Below, piece by piece: positions 8,308 through 17,380 of a stretch of 64,000 nucleotides of DNA (positions are counted from its first letter, which is position 1; each line of letters starts with the position of its first letter). Source of the stretch: Cohnella rhizoplanae (GTDB lineage Bacteria; Bacillota; Bacilli; Paenibacillales; Paenibacillaceae); the NCBI RefSeq assembly GCF_948329515.1, contig NZ_CAOJCN010000009.1, positions 62,001 through 126,000 of the forward strand, written 5' to 3'. Made by a program: the position numbers and the translations under genes. The notes beneath the pieces were generated by a model that made no database searches, had not been told where the DNA came from, and saw only the letters and a program-made list of their open reading frames with translations.

Positions 8308-9503
8308 GCGGCCGCGAAGGGCAGAGCCGCCGCGGCACGCTAATCGCGGACGCGCGAATCGTCACGCCGGGCGGCGTCCTGGACGGCGGCTGGATCTGGC
8401 TCCGCGGCGGCGAGATCGCCGCAATCGGCGGAGCGTCGGATCCGATGCCGTCCGCCGCGTCGGACGCCGAGCGGGTCGACGGCGGGGGCGGCTGGGCGAT
8501 TCCCGGCTTCGTCGACGTCCACGTGCACGGCGGCGCCGGCCACGACTTCATGGACGCGGACGATTCGCTGGCGGGCATCGCCGAGATCGCGCGGTTCCAC
8601 GCGCGGCACGGGACGACCGGCATGCTCGCGACCTCGCTTACGGCCTCGCGCGAGGAGCTGACGGCCATGATCGACCGCGCGAGCCGCTATATGGCGGGCG
8701 ACATGCCATACGCGCAAGTGCTCGGCGTGCATCTCGAAGGTCCGTTCGTCAGCCTCAAGTGGAAAGGCGCGCAAAATCCCGACTACATCGGGCCGCCGCA
8801 GCTCGCGTGGCTGGACGAATGGGTCGGCCGCTATCCCGGCGTGCTGAAGCTGCAGACGCTGGCGCCGGAGCTGCCGGGGGCGCTCGATTATATCGAGCGC
8901 CTGGCATCGTACGGCATCGTGCCGTCGGCAGGTCACACCGACGCGACCTACGAGCAGATCGTCGCCGCCGCCGACCGCGGCCTGAGGCATGCCGTGCACA
9001 CGTACAACGCGATGACGCCGCTGCACCACCGCAATCCCGGCACCGTAGGCGCGGTCCTCTCAGACGACCGGATCAGCGCCGAAGTCATCGCGGACGGCCA
9101 TCATGTCCATCATGCCGCGATCAAGGTACTGACCCGCGCCAAGGGATCGGCCAAGGTCATCCTCGTCACCGACGCGATGGCGGCGGCCGGCATGCCCGAC
9201 GGCGAAGGCTACGACCTGGGCGGCCTGCCCGTCGTCTTGACCTGCGGCGTCGCCCGTCTCAAGGACGGCGGCAACCTCGCAGGGAGTACGCTGACCATGA
9301 TCGGCGCGTTCCGCCATATGGTGCGCGAGGTCGGCATCGACGTTCCGTCCGCCAGCGCGATGGCCAGCGGCAATGCCGCACGGCAGCTCGGGCTCGGCGG
9401 CGTCACCGGCTCGCTCGAAGCCGGCAAGAGCGCCGACGTGCTCCTGCTGGACGACGCGCTCGAGCTTCGCGGCGTCTGGGCGCGCGGCAGGCTGCAGGAT
9501 TAA
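8304..9503 (+). CDS. nagA: N-acetylglucosamine-6-phosphate deacetylase
   Basis: Removes acetate from GlcNAc-6-P, feeding NagB. The 399-residue amidohydrolase has the metal motif VDVHVHGG, the family signature GVHLEGPF, the His of AGHTDATYEQ, HTYNAMTPLHHR, and the catalytic Asp in LVTDAM. The ATG overlaps the nagB stop by 4 nt. The order regulator-deaminase-deacetylase gives a complete route from GlcNAc-6-P into glycolysis; no transporter for the sugar is next to it. Confidence 0.95.
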   Translation: MSGREGQSRRGTLIADARIVTPGGVLDGGWIWLRGGEIAAIGGASDPMPSAASDAERVDGGGGWAIPGFVDVHVHGGAGHDFMDADDSLAGIAEIARFHARHGTTGMLATSLTASREELTAMIDRASRYMAGDMPYAQVLGVHLEGPFVSLKWKGAQNPDYIGPPQLAWLDEWVGRYPGVLKLQTLAPELPGALDYIERLASYGIVPSAGHTDATYEQIVAAADRGLRHAVHTYNAMTPLHHRNPGTVGAVLSDDRISAEVIADGHHVHHAAIKVLTRAKGSAKVILVTDAMAAAGMPDGEGYDLGGLPVVLTCGVARLKDGGNLAGSTLTMIGAFRHMVREVGIDVPSASAMASGNAARQLGLGGVTGSLEAGKSADVLLLDDALELRGVWARGRLQD

Positions 9504-9519
9504 TTGCCCGATGTTCCCG

Positions 9520-9539
9520 AACCCCGCTGCCGCGGGGTT
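9520..9539. terminator. Hairpin between nagA and the convergent gene
   Basis: AACCCCGC pairs with GCGGGGTT across a 4-nt loop. The T-run after it is weak (ATTTACGTT), so termination strength is uncertain. Confidence 0.6.
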
Positions 9540-9541
9540 AT

Positions 9542-10210
9542 TTACGTTAAGAAGCAGTCGCTGCCCTCTTTCGTAATCTGGTAGTAGTGATAACGTTCCG
9601 TTCCTTTTCCGACAGATTCGATGAGCCTTTTAGCCATAAGCCCACGCAAGTGCTTACGCACGGATGTTTGACCTAGATTGAGATAATCGCAAGCGTCGCT
9701 TATGGTAAACGCCTTTGCCAGCCGAAGCGCAAATCGAAGCAATTCGCGCTCCACCACATGAAGAGACTGGAATTGGCTGCGCCCAAGAGGCGTCGCTTGA
9801 TCGCCAATAATTTCATACAACGATCTTCGACACGCTTCAGGCTTTTTCTCCAGCTCGTCGCGGCTGAACGGTATATAAATTAACTTTTTAGAGGCAAAGG
9901 TTCTAATTCGGCTTTGCTCGAAGTCATGTCGCTCCCTTGTGATCAGCTCCACGTGGGGCACGTAACCTTCGCATTCATATACATGCCTCATCGGTTTGTG
10001 GAATGCATCGGCGTACAGCTTCACTCCGGTTTGCGACGTAATCTCGTATTCCAGCTCAATTCCTTCGAGAGACTTGAGCACCGGAAGTAGAAGATTAGAG
10101 AGTAACAGGCGCGTACCATGCAAATTTCTATCTAGCATCTCGCGCCGCATCCCCCGCGCTTCGCCCCGCTGCTTTTCAATAAATCGATTGATGTGCTCCA
10201 TACGATCCAT
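9542..10210 (-). CDS. Putative PD-(D/E)XK-like/winged-helix protein, paralogue A
   Basis: A 222-residue protein of unknown function, the same length and layout as the gene at 23459-24127. The N-terminal half looks like a restriction-endonuclease (PD-(D/E)XK/Vsr-like) fold: acidic D68 in YADAF and E79 in YECEGY, but the Lys expected two residues on is Glu (E81), so catalysis may be lost. The C-terminal part (about 150-215) resembles a winged helix (TISDACDYLNLGQTSVRKHL, then a GTERYHYYQIT wing). The ATG at 10210 is preferred to upstream starts because AAGGAG precedes it by 9 nt and the length then equals the paralogue's. A terminator-like hairpin sits in its leader. Annotation as a DNA-binding protein is inference. 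Confidence 0.75.
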   Translation of the reverse strand: MDRMEHINRFIEKQRGEARGMRREMLDRNLHGTRLLLSNLLLPVLKSLEGIELEYEITSQTGVKLYADAFHKPMRHVYECEGYVPHVELITRERHDFEQSRIRTFASKKLIYIPFSRDELEKKPEACRRSLYEIIGDQATPLGRSQFQSLHVVERELLRFALRLAKAFTISDACDYLNLGQTSVRKHLRGLMAKRLIESVGKGTERYHYYQITKEGSDCFLT

Positions 10211-10249
10211 TCGTTTACTCTCCTTGTAACCATCGCCTCGTAGGTACGC

Positions 10250-10285
10250 AAAAACGCCGCCCGCTCCGAAGGAGACGAACGGCGT
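10250..10285 (-). promoter_or_regulatory. Terminator-like hairpin (attenuator) in the leader of paralogue A
   Basis: On the minus strand ACGCCG pairs with CGGCGT, with an inner CTCC/GGAG stem, then TTTTTG. It lies 40 nt upstream of the start codon and after a possible promoter (TGGACA, 18 nt, TACAAT), so it may attenuate the gene rather than end another. Confidence 0.65.
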
Positions 10286-10356
10286 GTGCTTCACGCTTCA
10301 TATACCGCAATTGTACGATGGACAACGAGGTTTTGTCCAACTCCTCTTTCGAGCAA

Positions 10357-10514
10357 CGCTTTTCTCGCTTACAACGCGATTTTCAGCCAGTTTGACTGCT
10401 ACAGCCGCGCTTTTCTCGCTTACAGCAGCAGCCCTCCGTTCCAGCAGCGTTTATCTCGCTTACTGCACAGACATTTCAATTTCACCCTCTGTAGCCGCGC
10501 ATCTGTCGCTTACA
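10357..10514. repeat. Intergenic repeat cluster R1, about 51-bp phased
   Basis: Four copies of a core like CGCTTTTCTCGCTTACA start at 10357, 10408, 10448 and 10498, i.e. spacings 51, 40 and 50 bp. The sequence between cores is diverged. Spurious reading frames cross it, but nothing supports a gene in 10211-10576. Confidence 0.8.
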
Positions 10515-10576
10515 ACGAAAAATGTTCGCCGTCAATTCTGGCATGAACAACTTACTTCGGAGGAGTCTCCAGGGGA

Positions 10577-11233
10577 TTAGACAGATCGTTCTTCATCTGG
10601 AACGGCGGCACCGGCCGCCGACCGCCGTATCCCGTAAGCCTCCACCCTCCGCCCCACCCACCATGTCGCGGCGACGAAGAGCAGGGCGTAGATCGCTTCT
10701 TCCGGATGACGCAGGAAGCGGGCGGGATCGTGTCCGATGAAGGAGATGAGAAATACCATGACGGCCTTGCCCAACAGGATCGCGACCGCGAACGAGCGGA
10801 ACCGCATGCGCGCCAGCGCGGCGGCGATGTTGATGACGACAAAAGGGCCGACGGGGAACAAGCTCAGCAGAAATACGTAGCTGAACGCATTGCGGCGCAC
10901 CCAGCGCATCCCCTTGCTCACGCGGGGACGCTCCGCCCATCGCTGCCAATACGGACGGTCCGCGATCTTGCGGATGACGGCGAACGTGACCAGGCATCCG
11001 AGCACGATTCCGATCCACGAATAGAGGAAGCCCAGCCATAGTCCGTACACCGCCGCGTTGACGCCCACGATGAGAATGGTCGGCAGCGGGGGGATGAAAG
11101 ACTTCAAGAAGGTGAGCAAAATGCCCGGCAAAGGGCCGAATGAGCGATATTGGTCGAGAAATGCGAGCAGGTCCTCTTCCTTGAGCTCCTGCAGCTGATG
11201 AATGATGTTCAACGATTCCACGCTCCCGTGCAT
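10577..11233 (-). CDS. TVP38/TMEM64 (VTT domain) membrane protein
   Basis: An integral membrane protein of about 218 residues with the VTT/SNARE-associated fold: hydrophobic helices with the family motif SFIPPLPTILIVGVNAAVYG, a loop, then FLLSLFPVGPFVVINIAAAL and a last helix. Family members are linked to lipid or phosphate-compound scrambling in membranes; the substrate here is unknown. The start is uncertain: ATG at 11233 lacks a good ribosome site, and a TTG about 27 nt further in follows GGGAG. Confidence 0.82.
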   Translation of the reverse strand: MHGSVESLNIIHQLQELKEEDLLAFLDQYRSFGPLPGILLTFLKSFIPPLPTILIVGVNAAVYGLWLGFLYSWIGIVLGCLVTFAVIRKIADRPYWQRWAERPRVSKGMRWVRRNAFSYVFLLSLFPVGPFVVINIAAALARMRFRSFAVAILLGKAVMVFLISFIGHDPARFLRHPEEAIYALLFVAATWWVGRRVEAYGIRRSAAGAAVPDEERSV

Positions 11234-11386
11234 AAGCCCGCCGCGCCGTGCGCGGCGCCTCGCTCCAGCGAACTGCCGCCAACGCATACCGGTCTGCGCT
11301 CAGGCGCGACGCAGACTGCCTGTCGTACCCCGCGACGCCCGACCGCTAGCCGGCATCCGCCGCGCCCCGGCATCCCGTCGCACGCT

Positions 11387-12148
11387 TCAGATCGACGGCA
11401 TCACGTTGCCGCCGCTGACCGGCACGTAGGCGCCCGTGATGAAGCTCGCGAGATCCGACGCCAGGAACGCGACCACGTTGGCGATCTCCTGATCGGTGCC
11501 GCGCCGCTTGAGCGGGACCGTGCTCTCGTAAGACTCGCTGCGCTCCGTACCGTTAATCCGGTCCTGCTCGCTAATCGTCCAGCCCGGCGCGACCTGATTG
11601 ACGGTGATCTGATGCTCGCCGACCTCTTTGGCCAGCACGCGGTACACGCCGTCCATCCCCCGCTTGCCCGCGACGTACGCGGACTGCGTCGGGAAATTCT
11701 GCATCGAGCACTCCGTGTTGATGCCGACCATACGTCCGCCGCGCCGCGCGATCATGTCCGGCACGAACGCCTTGGCCAGATGCACGCTCTGCAGCACGCA
11801 GGACTCGAATTGGCCGACGTAGTCCTCGACGGCCTGCTCCAGCACGCTGGTCCATTGATACTGGATTACGGCGTTAGCCACGACGATGTCGACGGCTCCG
11901 AGTCCGGCGCTTACCGTCTCCTTCATCGATAGCACCTCGTCCAGCTTGGTCACGTCCGCCTGTACGGTCAGCGCGCGCACGCCCATGCTCTCGAGCTCGG
12001 ACCTCAGCTCATCCGCCTTGGCGGCGTTGCCCCGGTAGTGAATCGCGACGTTCGCGCCGCACGCCGCCAACGTGCGGGCCATGACCCGGCCCAGCTGGCC
12101 GGTTGCGCCGGTGATCAGCGCGGTCTTGCCGGATAGGTCAATTTTCAT
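11387..12148 (-). CDS. SDR family NAD(P)-dependent oxidoreductase
   Basis: A 253-residue short-chain dehydrogenase. TGATGQLG at residues 14-21 is the nucleotide motif and YVAGK holds the catalytic Tyr and Lys; the usual NAG motif is ANA here. The C-terminal ITGAYVPVSGG is typical. The ATG follows AGGAGGTG and overlaps the end of the upstream Dabb gene by 11 nt, so both are likely made together. The substrate is unknown, although SDR plus Dabb-type proteins occur in small-molecule catabolic or biosynthetic clusters. Confidence 0.88.
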   Translation of the reverse strand: MKIDLSGKTALITGATGQLGRVMARTLAACGANVAIHYRGNAAKADELRSELESMGVRALTVQADVTKLDEVLSMKETVSAGLGAVDIVVANAVIQYQWTSVLEQAVEDYVGQFESCVLQSVHLAKAFVPDMIARRGGRMVGINTECSMQNFPTQSAYVAGKRGMDGVYRVLAKEVGEHQITVNQVAPGWTISEQDRINGTERSESYESTVPLKRRGTDQEIANVVAFLASDLASFITGAYVPVSGGNVMPSI

Positions 12149-12485
12149 CGTCCTGCACCTCCTGTACGCCTTTTGCCCGGATAAAGTCGATCTCTAGAAA
12201 TCGGGTGACCTCGTTCTCCCAACGCTCGGCGACAAAGCCCGCATGCGCGGGATGCGCATTGTAGGCGTCATAATCCGCCTGCGTCGCGAATTCCATAGAG
12301 AAGCCGTATGTATAATCGTTTTTGGGACTGACTTGCTCGAATGCCTCGAAGTTTCGCACGACCGGAATGGAGGTAAGTATAGCCCAACCGTCCTTCAGGA
12401 ACCGATCCGCCTCCGCAGACCCCTTCCCATGCTTGAGATCGAAGATGACCTGATGACGGATGACCGTATCGTTAGGCTGGCTCAT
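12138..12485 (-). CDS. Dabb (stress-responsive A/B barrel) domain protein
   Basis: A 115-residue ferredoxin-like alpha/beta barrel. Recognisable Dabb features are the opening VIRHQVIFDLKHG, the central DYTYGFSMEFATQADYDAYNAHPAH and a terminal helix. Such proteins are dimeric and some bind small aromatic compounds or polyketides; no function can be fixed here. AAGGGG precedes the ATG. It is the first gene of a two-gene unit with the SDR. Confidence 0.85.
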   Translation of the reverse strand: MSQPNDTVIRHQVIFDLKHGKGSAEADRFLKDGWAILTSIPVVRNFEAFEQVSPKNDYTYGFSMEFATQADYDAYNAHPAHAGFVAERWENEVTRFLEIDFIRAKGVQEVQDDEN

Positions 12486-12709
12486 CGCAATATCCCCTTC
12501 TCGTTATCCAATTTATTAGCGCTAGACAGCCTTTTTATTATAACAAAAATGAGAAGGATCAAAACAGTCCGCACTTTATCCGAAATCCGCAACCGGAACC
12601 GTCTTGGAATCGTCAAATAATGTGGAATTTCTTTCTTTACTCTTGGGGCGTTTGCCCTAAAATAGAAAGGGTTGCCCTGATTCTAATTCATTCTAATGCG
12701 GAGGATCAT

Positions 12710-13804
12710 ATGAACACGCCTGATCAAAAGCGAGCCTGGATGCGCAAAACCCTAAAATATGCGGGGATCGCCCTGTGCGCCCTCGTCGTCATCGTCGGAA
12801 GCTACGCCGGATACCTGGTCTACAAAGCCAATCATGCCATCAACCTGATGTCGGGCGACGAGCCTGCCCCTTCTCCGTCCCCCTCCTCGTCGGCCTCCGG
12901 AGCATCCGGCGAACAGCAGCCGGACGCGGACTACGCGAGCGACAATACTTTAATGAAAAAGCCGGTGACCTTCCTGCTGGCCGGCATCGACCGACGGGAG
13001 GGCAGCGGCGGCACGCTCAACACGGACGTACTGATGCTCGGCAGCCTGAATCCGGTGACGAAGTCAGCGAGTCTCATCTCCCTGCCCCGGGACCTGCAGC
13101 TCAAGCCCGAAGACCTAAGCTCGCACAAGGCCAATTATTACTATGCATACTTCTACAATAAAGACAAAGAAACGGCGATGGAGAACACGAAGGAATTCTA
13201 CAGCGACCTGTTCGACTTCCCCATCGATTATATGATCATGATCAATTTCGACGGCCTTCGCAAGCTCGTCGACGCGGTCGGCGGCGTGGACGTCGACGTA
13301 GATATGGATATGCGATACGTCGACAACGCCGACGGCACGAACATCGACCTGAAAAAGGGCTATCAGCATCTCGACGGCGCCAAGGCGCTCGACTTCGTTC
13401 GCTACCGCAAGTCCAACCGCGGTACCGGGGAATCCTCGGACATCGCCCGCAACGCGCGCCAGCAGCAAGTGCTCAGCCAGCTGACCGACAAACTCGCCTC
13501 GTTCCAGGGCATGCTGCAGTGGGGCAAGATCCTCGACCTGCTCGGCAAAAACGTGCAGACCGACATTCCCGAGTCCTTCCTCCGCGACTACATCTACAAC
13601 GCGAAGGACATGAAGCCCGACACGCTGAACGTGCTGCCGCTCGAGAGCCGCTGGGAGAGCCCCTACGTCATCGTGAAGGAAGACGATCTCGAGCAAGCGC
13701 TCGACGCGCTGCGCGCAGAGGCAGGCATCCATGAGCCTAGCGATCTGAAGTTAGCCGACGTCGTCGGACTCGACCCGTCGCCCGATCCGCAAGACGCCAG
13801 ATAA
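12710..13804 (+). CDS. LytR-CpsA-Psr (LCP) family protein
   Basis: Membrane-anchored enzyme of the family that transfers teichoic acid or other glycopolymers from lipid carriers to peptidoglycan. The 364 residues comprise a short cytoplasmic start, one transmembrane helix (16-38), a Ser/Pro-rich linker (50-75) and the LCP domain with conserved acidic and Arg residues in LLAGIDRREG, SLISLPRDL and LDFVRYRKSN. The ATG at 12710 follows GGAGG by 5 nt; the open frame further upstream is not used. It is a single gene convergent with the DUF1294 gene 15 nt away. Confidence 0.9.
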   Translation: MNTPDQKRAWMRKTLKYAGIALCALVVIVGSYAGYLVYKANHAINLMSGDEPAPSPSPSSSASGASGEQQPDADYASDNTLMKKPVTFLLAGIDRREGSGGTLNTDVLMLGSLNPVTKSASLISLPRDLQLKPEDLSSHKANYYYAYFYNKDKETAMENTKEFYSDLFDFPIDYMIMINFDGLRKLVDAVGGVDVDVDMDMRYVDNADGTNIDLKKGYQHLDGAKALDFVRYRKSNRGTGESSDIARNARQQQVLSQLTDKLASFQGMLQWGKILDLLGKNVQTDIPESFLRDYIYNAKDMKPDTLNVLPLESRWESPYVIVKEDDLEQALDALRAEAGIHEPSDLKLADVVGLDPSPDPQDAR

Positions 13805-13819
13805 TCCGGGCGCAAGGCC

Positions 13820-14080
13820 TCACCGGCCGAACCAGACCATCACCAGCACCGCGTTCAACACGAGCAGCGCAGGAATGCCCGCCGTGAAGGAGCGGTGCTT
13901 TGTCTTGTGGCGGAAAAAGCGCATGCCGAGCAGCATGCCCAGCGCGCCGCCGATCGTCGCGATCAGGAACAGCCGCTTCTCCGGCACGCGCCGCTCCTTG
14001 TGCATCGCCTTCGTCTTGTCGTAGCCCATGATGATAAAGGCGATCAAATTGACCGCGAGCAGATAATAAAAAACGATCAT
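13820..14080 (-). CDS. DUF1294 small membrane protein
   Basis: An 86-residue protein with three hydrophobic helices and the DUF1294 signature GYDKTKA, followed by RVPEKRLFLIATIGGALGMLLG (written here in parts) and MRFFRHKTKH. Function unknown. GGGAGG stands 9 nt before the ATG at 14080; the longer open frame upstream overlaps the neighbouring gene and is rejected. It is second in a two-gene unit after the DUF1904 gene, 20 nt apart. Confidence 0.85.
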   Translation of the reverse strand: MIVFYYLLAVNLIAFIIMGYDKTKAMHKERRVPEKRLFLIATIGGALGMLLGMRFFRHKTKHRSFTAGIPALLVLNAVLVMVWFGR

Positions 14081-14100
14081 GTCCAAGTTCCTCCCGCTTG

Positions 14101-14574
14101 CTACTCTCTGAGCGCGTCCCGCAGCCGGCTCGACATCGTGCCGCCGGATGCCGCCGTCGCCGCGGCCTTGCGGGCGCGAGCCAGCTCTTCCTTGAGCTTG
14201 GCATGGTCCGCGCGGAGCGCCTGAAGTTCCGCCTCTGCCGGATCGGCGCCGAACGGCTCTCCGTTCGCGTAGTACTCGGACGGCTTGTACGCGCGGAAAG
14301 CGATCTCGACCTCGGCTACGCCTTGACCGCGGATATGCGCGTCGAGACTGCGGGCGACGGCGTCCCGCGTCTCGCGGCCGCGCTCGAACCATGCGACCTC
14401 GACGAAAGGATACGAAGGCGCGATCCGGCCTCCGGCCACGCAGGTCGTATGGAGCACCTCCATCATCAGATCGCTCGTCTCGCAGCCGATGATGGCGGAC
14501 AGCTCTTCTTCCAGGGAAACGCCGATCGCTTGGACCAGTTCGGCCGACAAGCCTCTAAAGTACAAATGGGGCAT
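14101..14574 (-). CDS. DUF1904 family protein (tautomerase-like)
   Basis: A 157-residue protein whose first 110 residues resemble DUF1904, a tautomerase-fold family. Choosing the second ATG (14574) makes the protein start MPHLYFRG, so removal of Met would expose Pro1, the catalytic residue of tautomerases; the GAGGAG is 11 nt before it, against 2 nt for the first ATG. The C-terminal 45 residues form a charged coiled coil (AELQALRADHAKLKEELARA). Activity is unproven. Confidence 0.75.
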   Translation of the reverse strand: MPHLYFRGLSAELVQAIGVSLEEELSAIIGCETSDLMMEVLHTTCVAGGRIAPSYPFVEVAWFERGRETRDAVARSLDAHIRGQGVAEVEIAFRAYKPSEYYANGEPFGADPAEAELQALRADHAKLKEELARARKAAATAASGGTMSSRLRDALRE

Positions 14575-14656
14575 CGTATGCATCGCTCCTCGCTCTATCC
14601 ATGATCTCTATTATAGTCCGTAATGCGCATGCAGGGCGAATCGGGCCAGCGGCGTA

Positions 14657-14685
14657 TTGCCGAACGGAGGACGATGCGTTACAAT
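14657..14685 (+). promoter_or_regulatory. Sigma-A promoter candidate
   Basis: TTGCCG (14657-14662), 17 nt, TACAAT (14680-14685), 35 nt before the small basic protein's ATG. Confidence 0.55.
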
Positions 14686-14719
14686 CGGAGCTAATCTCAA
14701 CCATTGGAGGTGTTCCCGG

Positions 14720-15013
14720 ATGGGAATGTCAGGTTCTAAAAAAACGAGGCGCAAAGCCGTGCGGGAGGGCAAGCTGAATCCCGAGGCGCTGCGAAGCGAA
14801 TGGATCCGCAAGCCGTATACGCAAGTCAAACCGAACACGAAGGCCGATCAGCGCCGCTCCTTCTGCCGCAAGCCGGGCACAAGCGAGGGCGCTGATCCTT
14901 TTTTTATTGCCGCGGCTTCAGGGGCAGATGGGTTCTCGGCGCGGACAGCTTGCGGCCGCCGGCCAGCCGAATCCAGGTCGCGTAGCGCGCGCCTTCTCCT
15001 TGCAGCTCGATGA
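14720..15013 (+). CDS. Small basic protein, conserved type in Bacillales
   Basis: The first 60 residues (MGMSGSKKTRRKAVREGKL onwards, with PYTQVKPNTKADQRR) look like a family of small lysine/arginine-rich Bacillales proteins of unknown role that usually end soon after a DGSFF-like motif. Here GADPFFI appears at that place, but no stop follows until 15013, so the last 30 or so residues run into the convergent phosphoesterase gene (110-nt overlap). Either the tail is extended or a small frameshift removed the stop. The start is well supported by TTGGAGG, 9 nt away, and a promoter upstream. Confidence 0.55.
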   Translation: MGMSGSKKTRRKAVREGKLNPEALRSEWIRKPYTQVKPNTKADQRRSFCRKPGTSEGADPFFIAAASGADGFSARTACGRRPAESRSRSARLLLAAR

Positions 15014-15842
15014 CCCTCGCTCCCCGCTTGAATCCTAACCTCCCATACGTATGGTAGCCCGTCGCTCTTCCGTAAGTCAGCCGAATGCCATAAAGGTCGC
15101 CTTCGAAGTCGTTGATGTGATCATGCCCGCAAAAGGTGCCGAGCACGCCGCCCGCCTCGGCGAGCGCCGCGAACAGGCCCGAGTTGAGCTTGGGACAGGA
15201 GATGCTCTCGAATCTGCGTCCGTCGCAGCGGCGCGTCCGCCAGACTTCCCGGTATTCGGGCAGCGGAATATGGAAAAAGACGAGCGAGGGCGTTGTCGGC
15301 CCGTCTTGCGGCTGACGCAAGGCCGCGGCGCGCTCCCTGAACCAGTCGATCTGATCCTCGCGTATCCAGTCGTACCCGGGTATCCGATCCAGCGCCGAAT
15401 AGCTCCCCGAGTCCAGAAAATAGAGAACGAGCTTGGTCCCGCCGCCTGCCCCTGTCACGGTAAGCGCATAATTGCCGACGCCATGAATCGCTTCCGGCCC
15501 CGCGCTGGCCAGACATCCCGGCTGCCCGGCGAGCGTCTCCATGAGCCGGTCCCTCGACACGCCGCCTTCGCTGTCGTGGTTGCCGAAGACCGCCGCCCAC
15601 GGCGTCCCGCTCCCGGCTACCGCAGATACGGCCTGCGCGGCCGAAGCATAAGCGTCCCGGCAGCCCAGGCTGAAGACGAGATCGCCCGTGAAGACGACCA
15701 AGTCCGGCTTTTCTTCGCTGAGGACCCGCTCCATCAGCCGCTGTGTCCTGAGATCCTCCGCTTCGCCGTTCTGCCAGTGCAGATCGGTGAATTGCACGAT
15801 TTTGAACGTCCCGTCCTTGCGGAATCGAAGCTTGCTGTCCAT
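14904..15842 (-). CDS. Metallophosphoesterase (calcineurin-like)
   Basis: A 312-residue dinuclear metal phosphoesterase. All metal-ligand blocks are present in order: FTDLHW, FTGDLVF, FGNHDSEGG, FFHIPLPEY and FCGHDHIND. The architecture matches cytosolic DR1281/Icc-like phosphoesterases that act on nucleotides or phosphodiesters; the true substrate is unknown. The ATG at 15842 is chosen because the longer frame starts with an Arg-rich stretch unlike the family; its ribosome site (AAGGGG) is only moderate. Confidence 0.85.
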   Translation of the reverse strand: MDSKLRFRKDGTFKIVQFTDLHWQNGEAEDLRTQRLMERVLSEEKPDLVVFTGDLVFSLGCRDAYASAAQAVSAVAGSGTPWAAVFGNHDSEGGVSRDRLMETLAGQPGCLASAGPEAIHGVGNYALTVTGAGGGTKLVLYFLDSGSYSALDRIPGYDWIREDQIDWFRERAAALRQPQDGPTTPSLVFFHIPLPEYREVWRTRRCDGRRFESISCPKLNSGLFAALAEAGGVLGTFCGHDHINDFEGDLYGIRLTYGRATGYHTYGRLGFKRGARVIELQGEGARYATWIRLAGGRKLSAPRTHLPLKPRQ

Positions 15843-15979
15843 ATCCGGCCGCCTTCCCCTTGCCGATCGCGCTGCCTTCCGTCGCCTAATCGATATATAT
15901 TCCCCAAGCGCAGGAAAACGACCTCCGCGGCCGCCGGGCGACCGCAAAGATCGTTTTGTCTGTCATACCGTCGCTTGCC

Positions 15980-17278
<1,299 letters not shown>

Positions 17279-17357
17279 TCACGCTCCTCGAGAATTGGTA
17301 AGTTTCGACAAACTATCAATTCGAGTTTTGTCGCCCAATTCCTGCAAGCGTCTTATA

Positions 17358-17380
17358 ATTCCTAGTAATTTTATTGGAAT
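17358..17380. promoter_or_regulatory. CymR-like dyad upstream of metY
   Basis: ATTCC and GGAAT arms flank a 13-nt AT-rich centre, and a TATAAG that could be the metY -10 abuts it. This resembles the sulfur-regulator CymR's recognition pattern. It overlaps the stop codon of the AAA ATPase gene. The match is by eye only. Confidence 0.45.

Noticed and set aside
10284..10580. Small plus-strand frames across R1
   Set aside because: They translate the R1 repeat; no ribosome site, and the repeat spacing changes by non-multiples of three.
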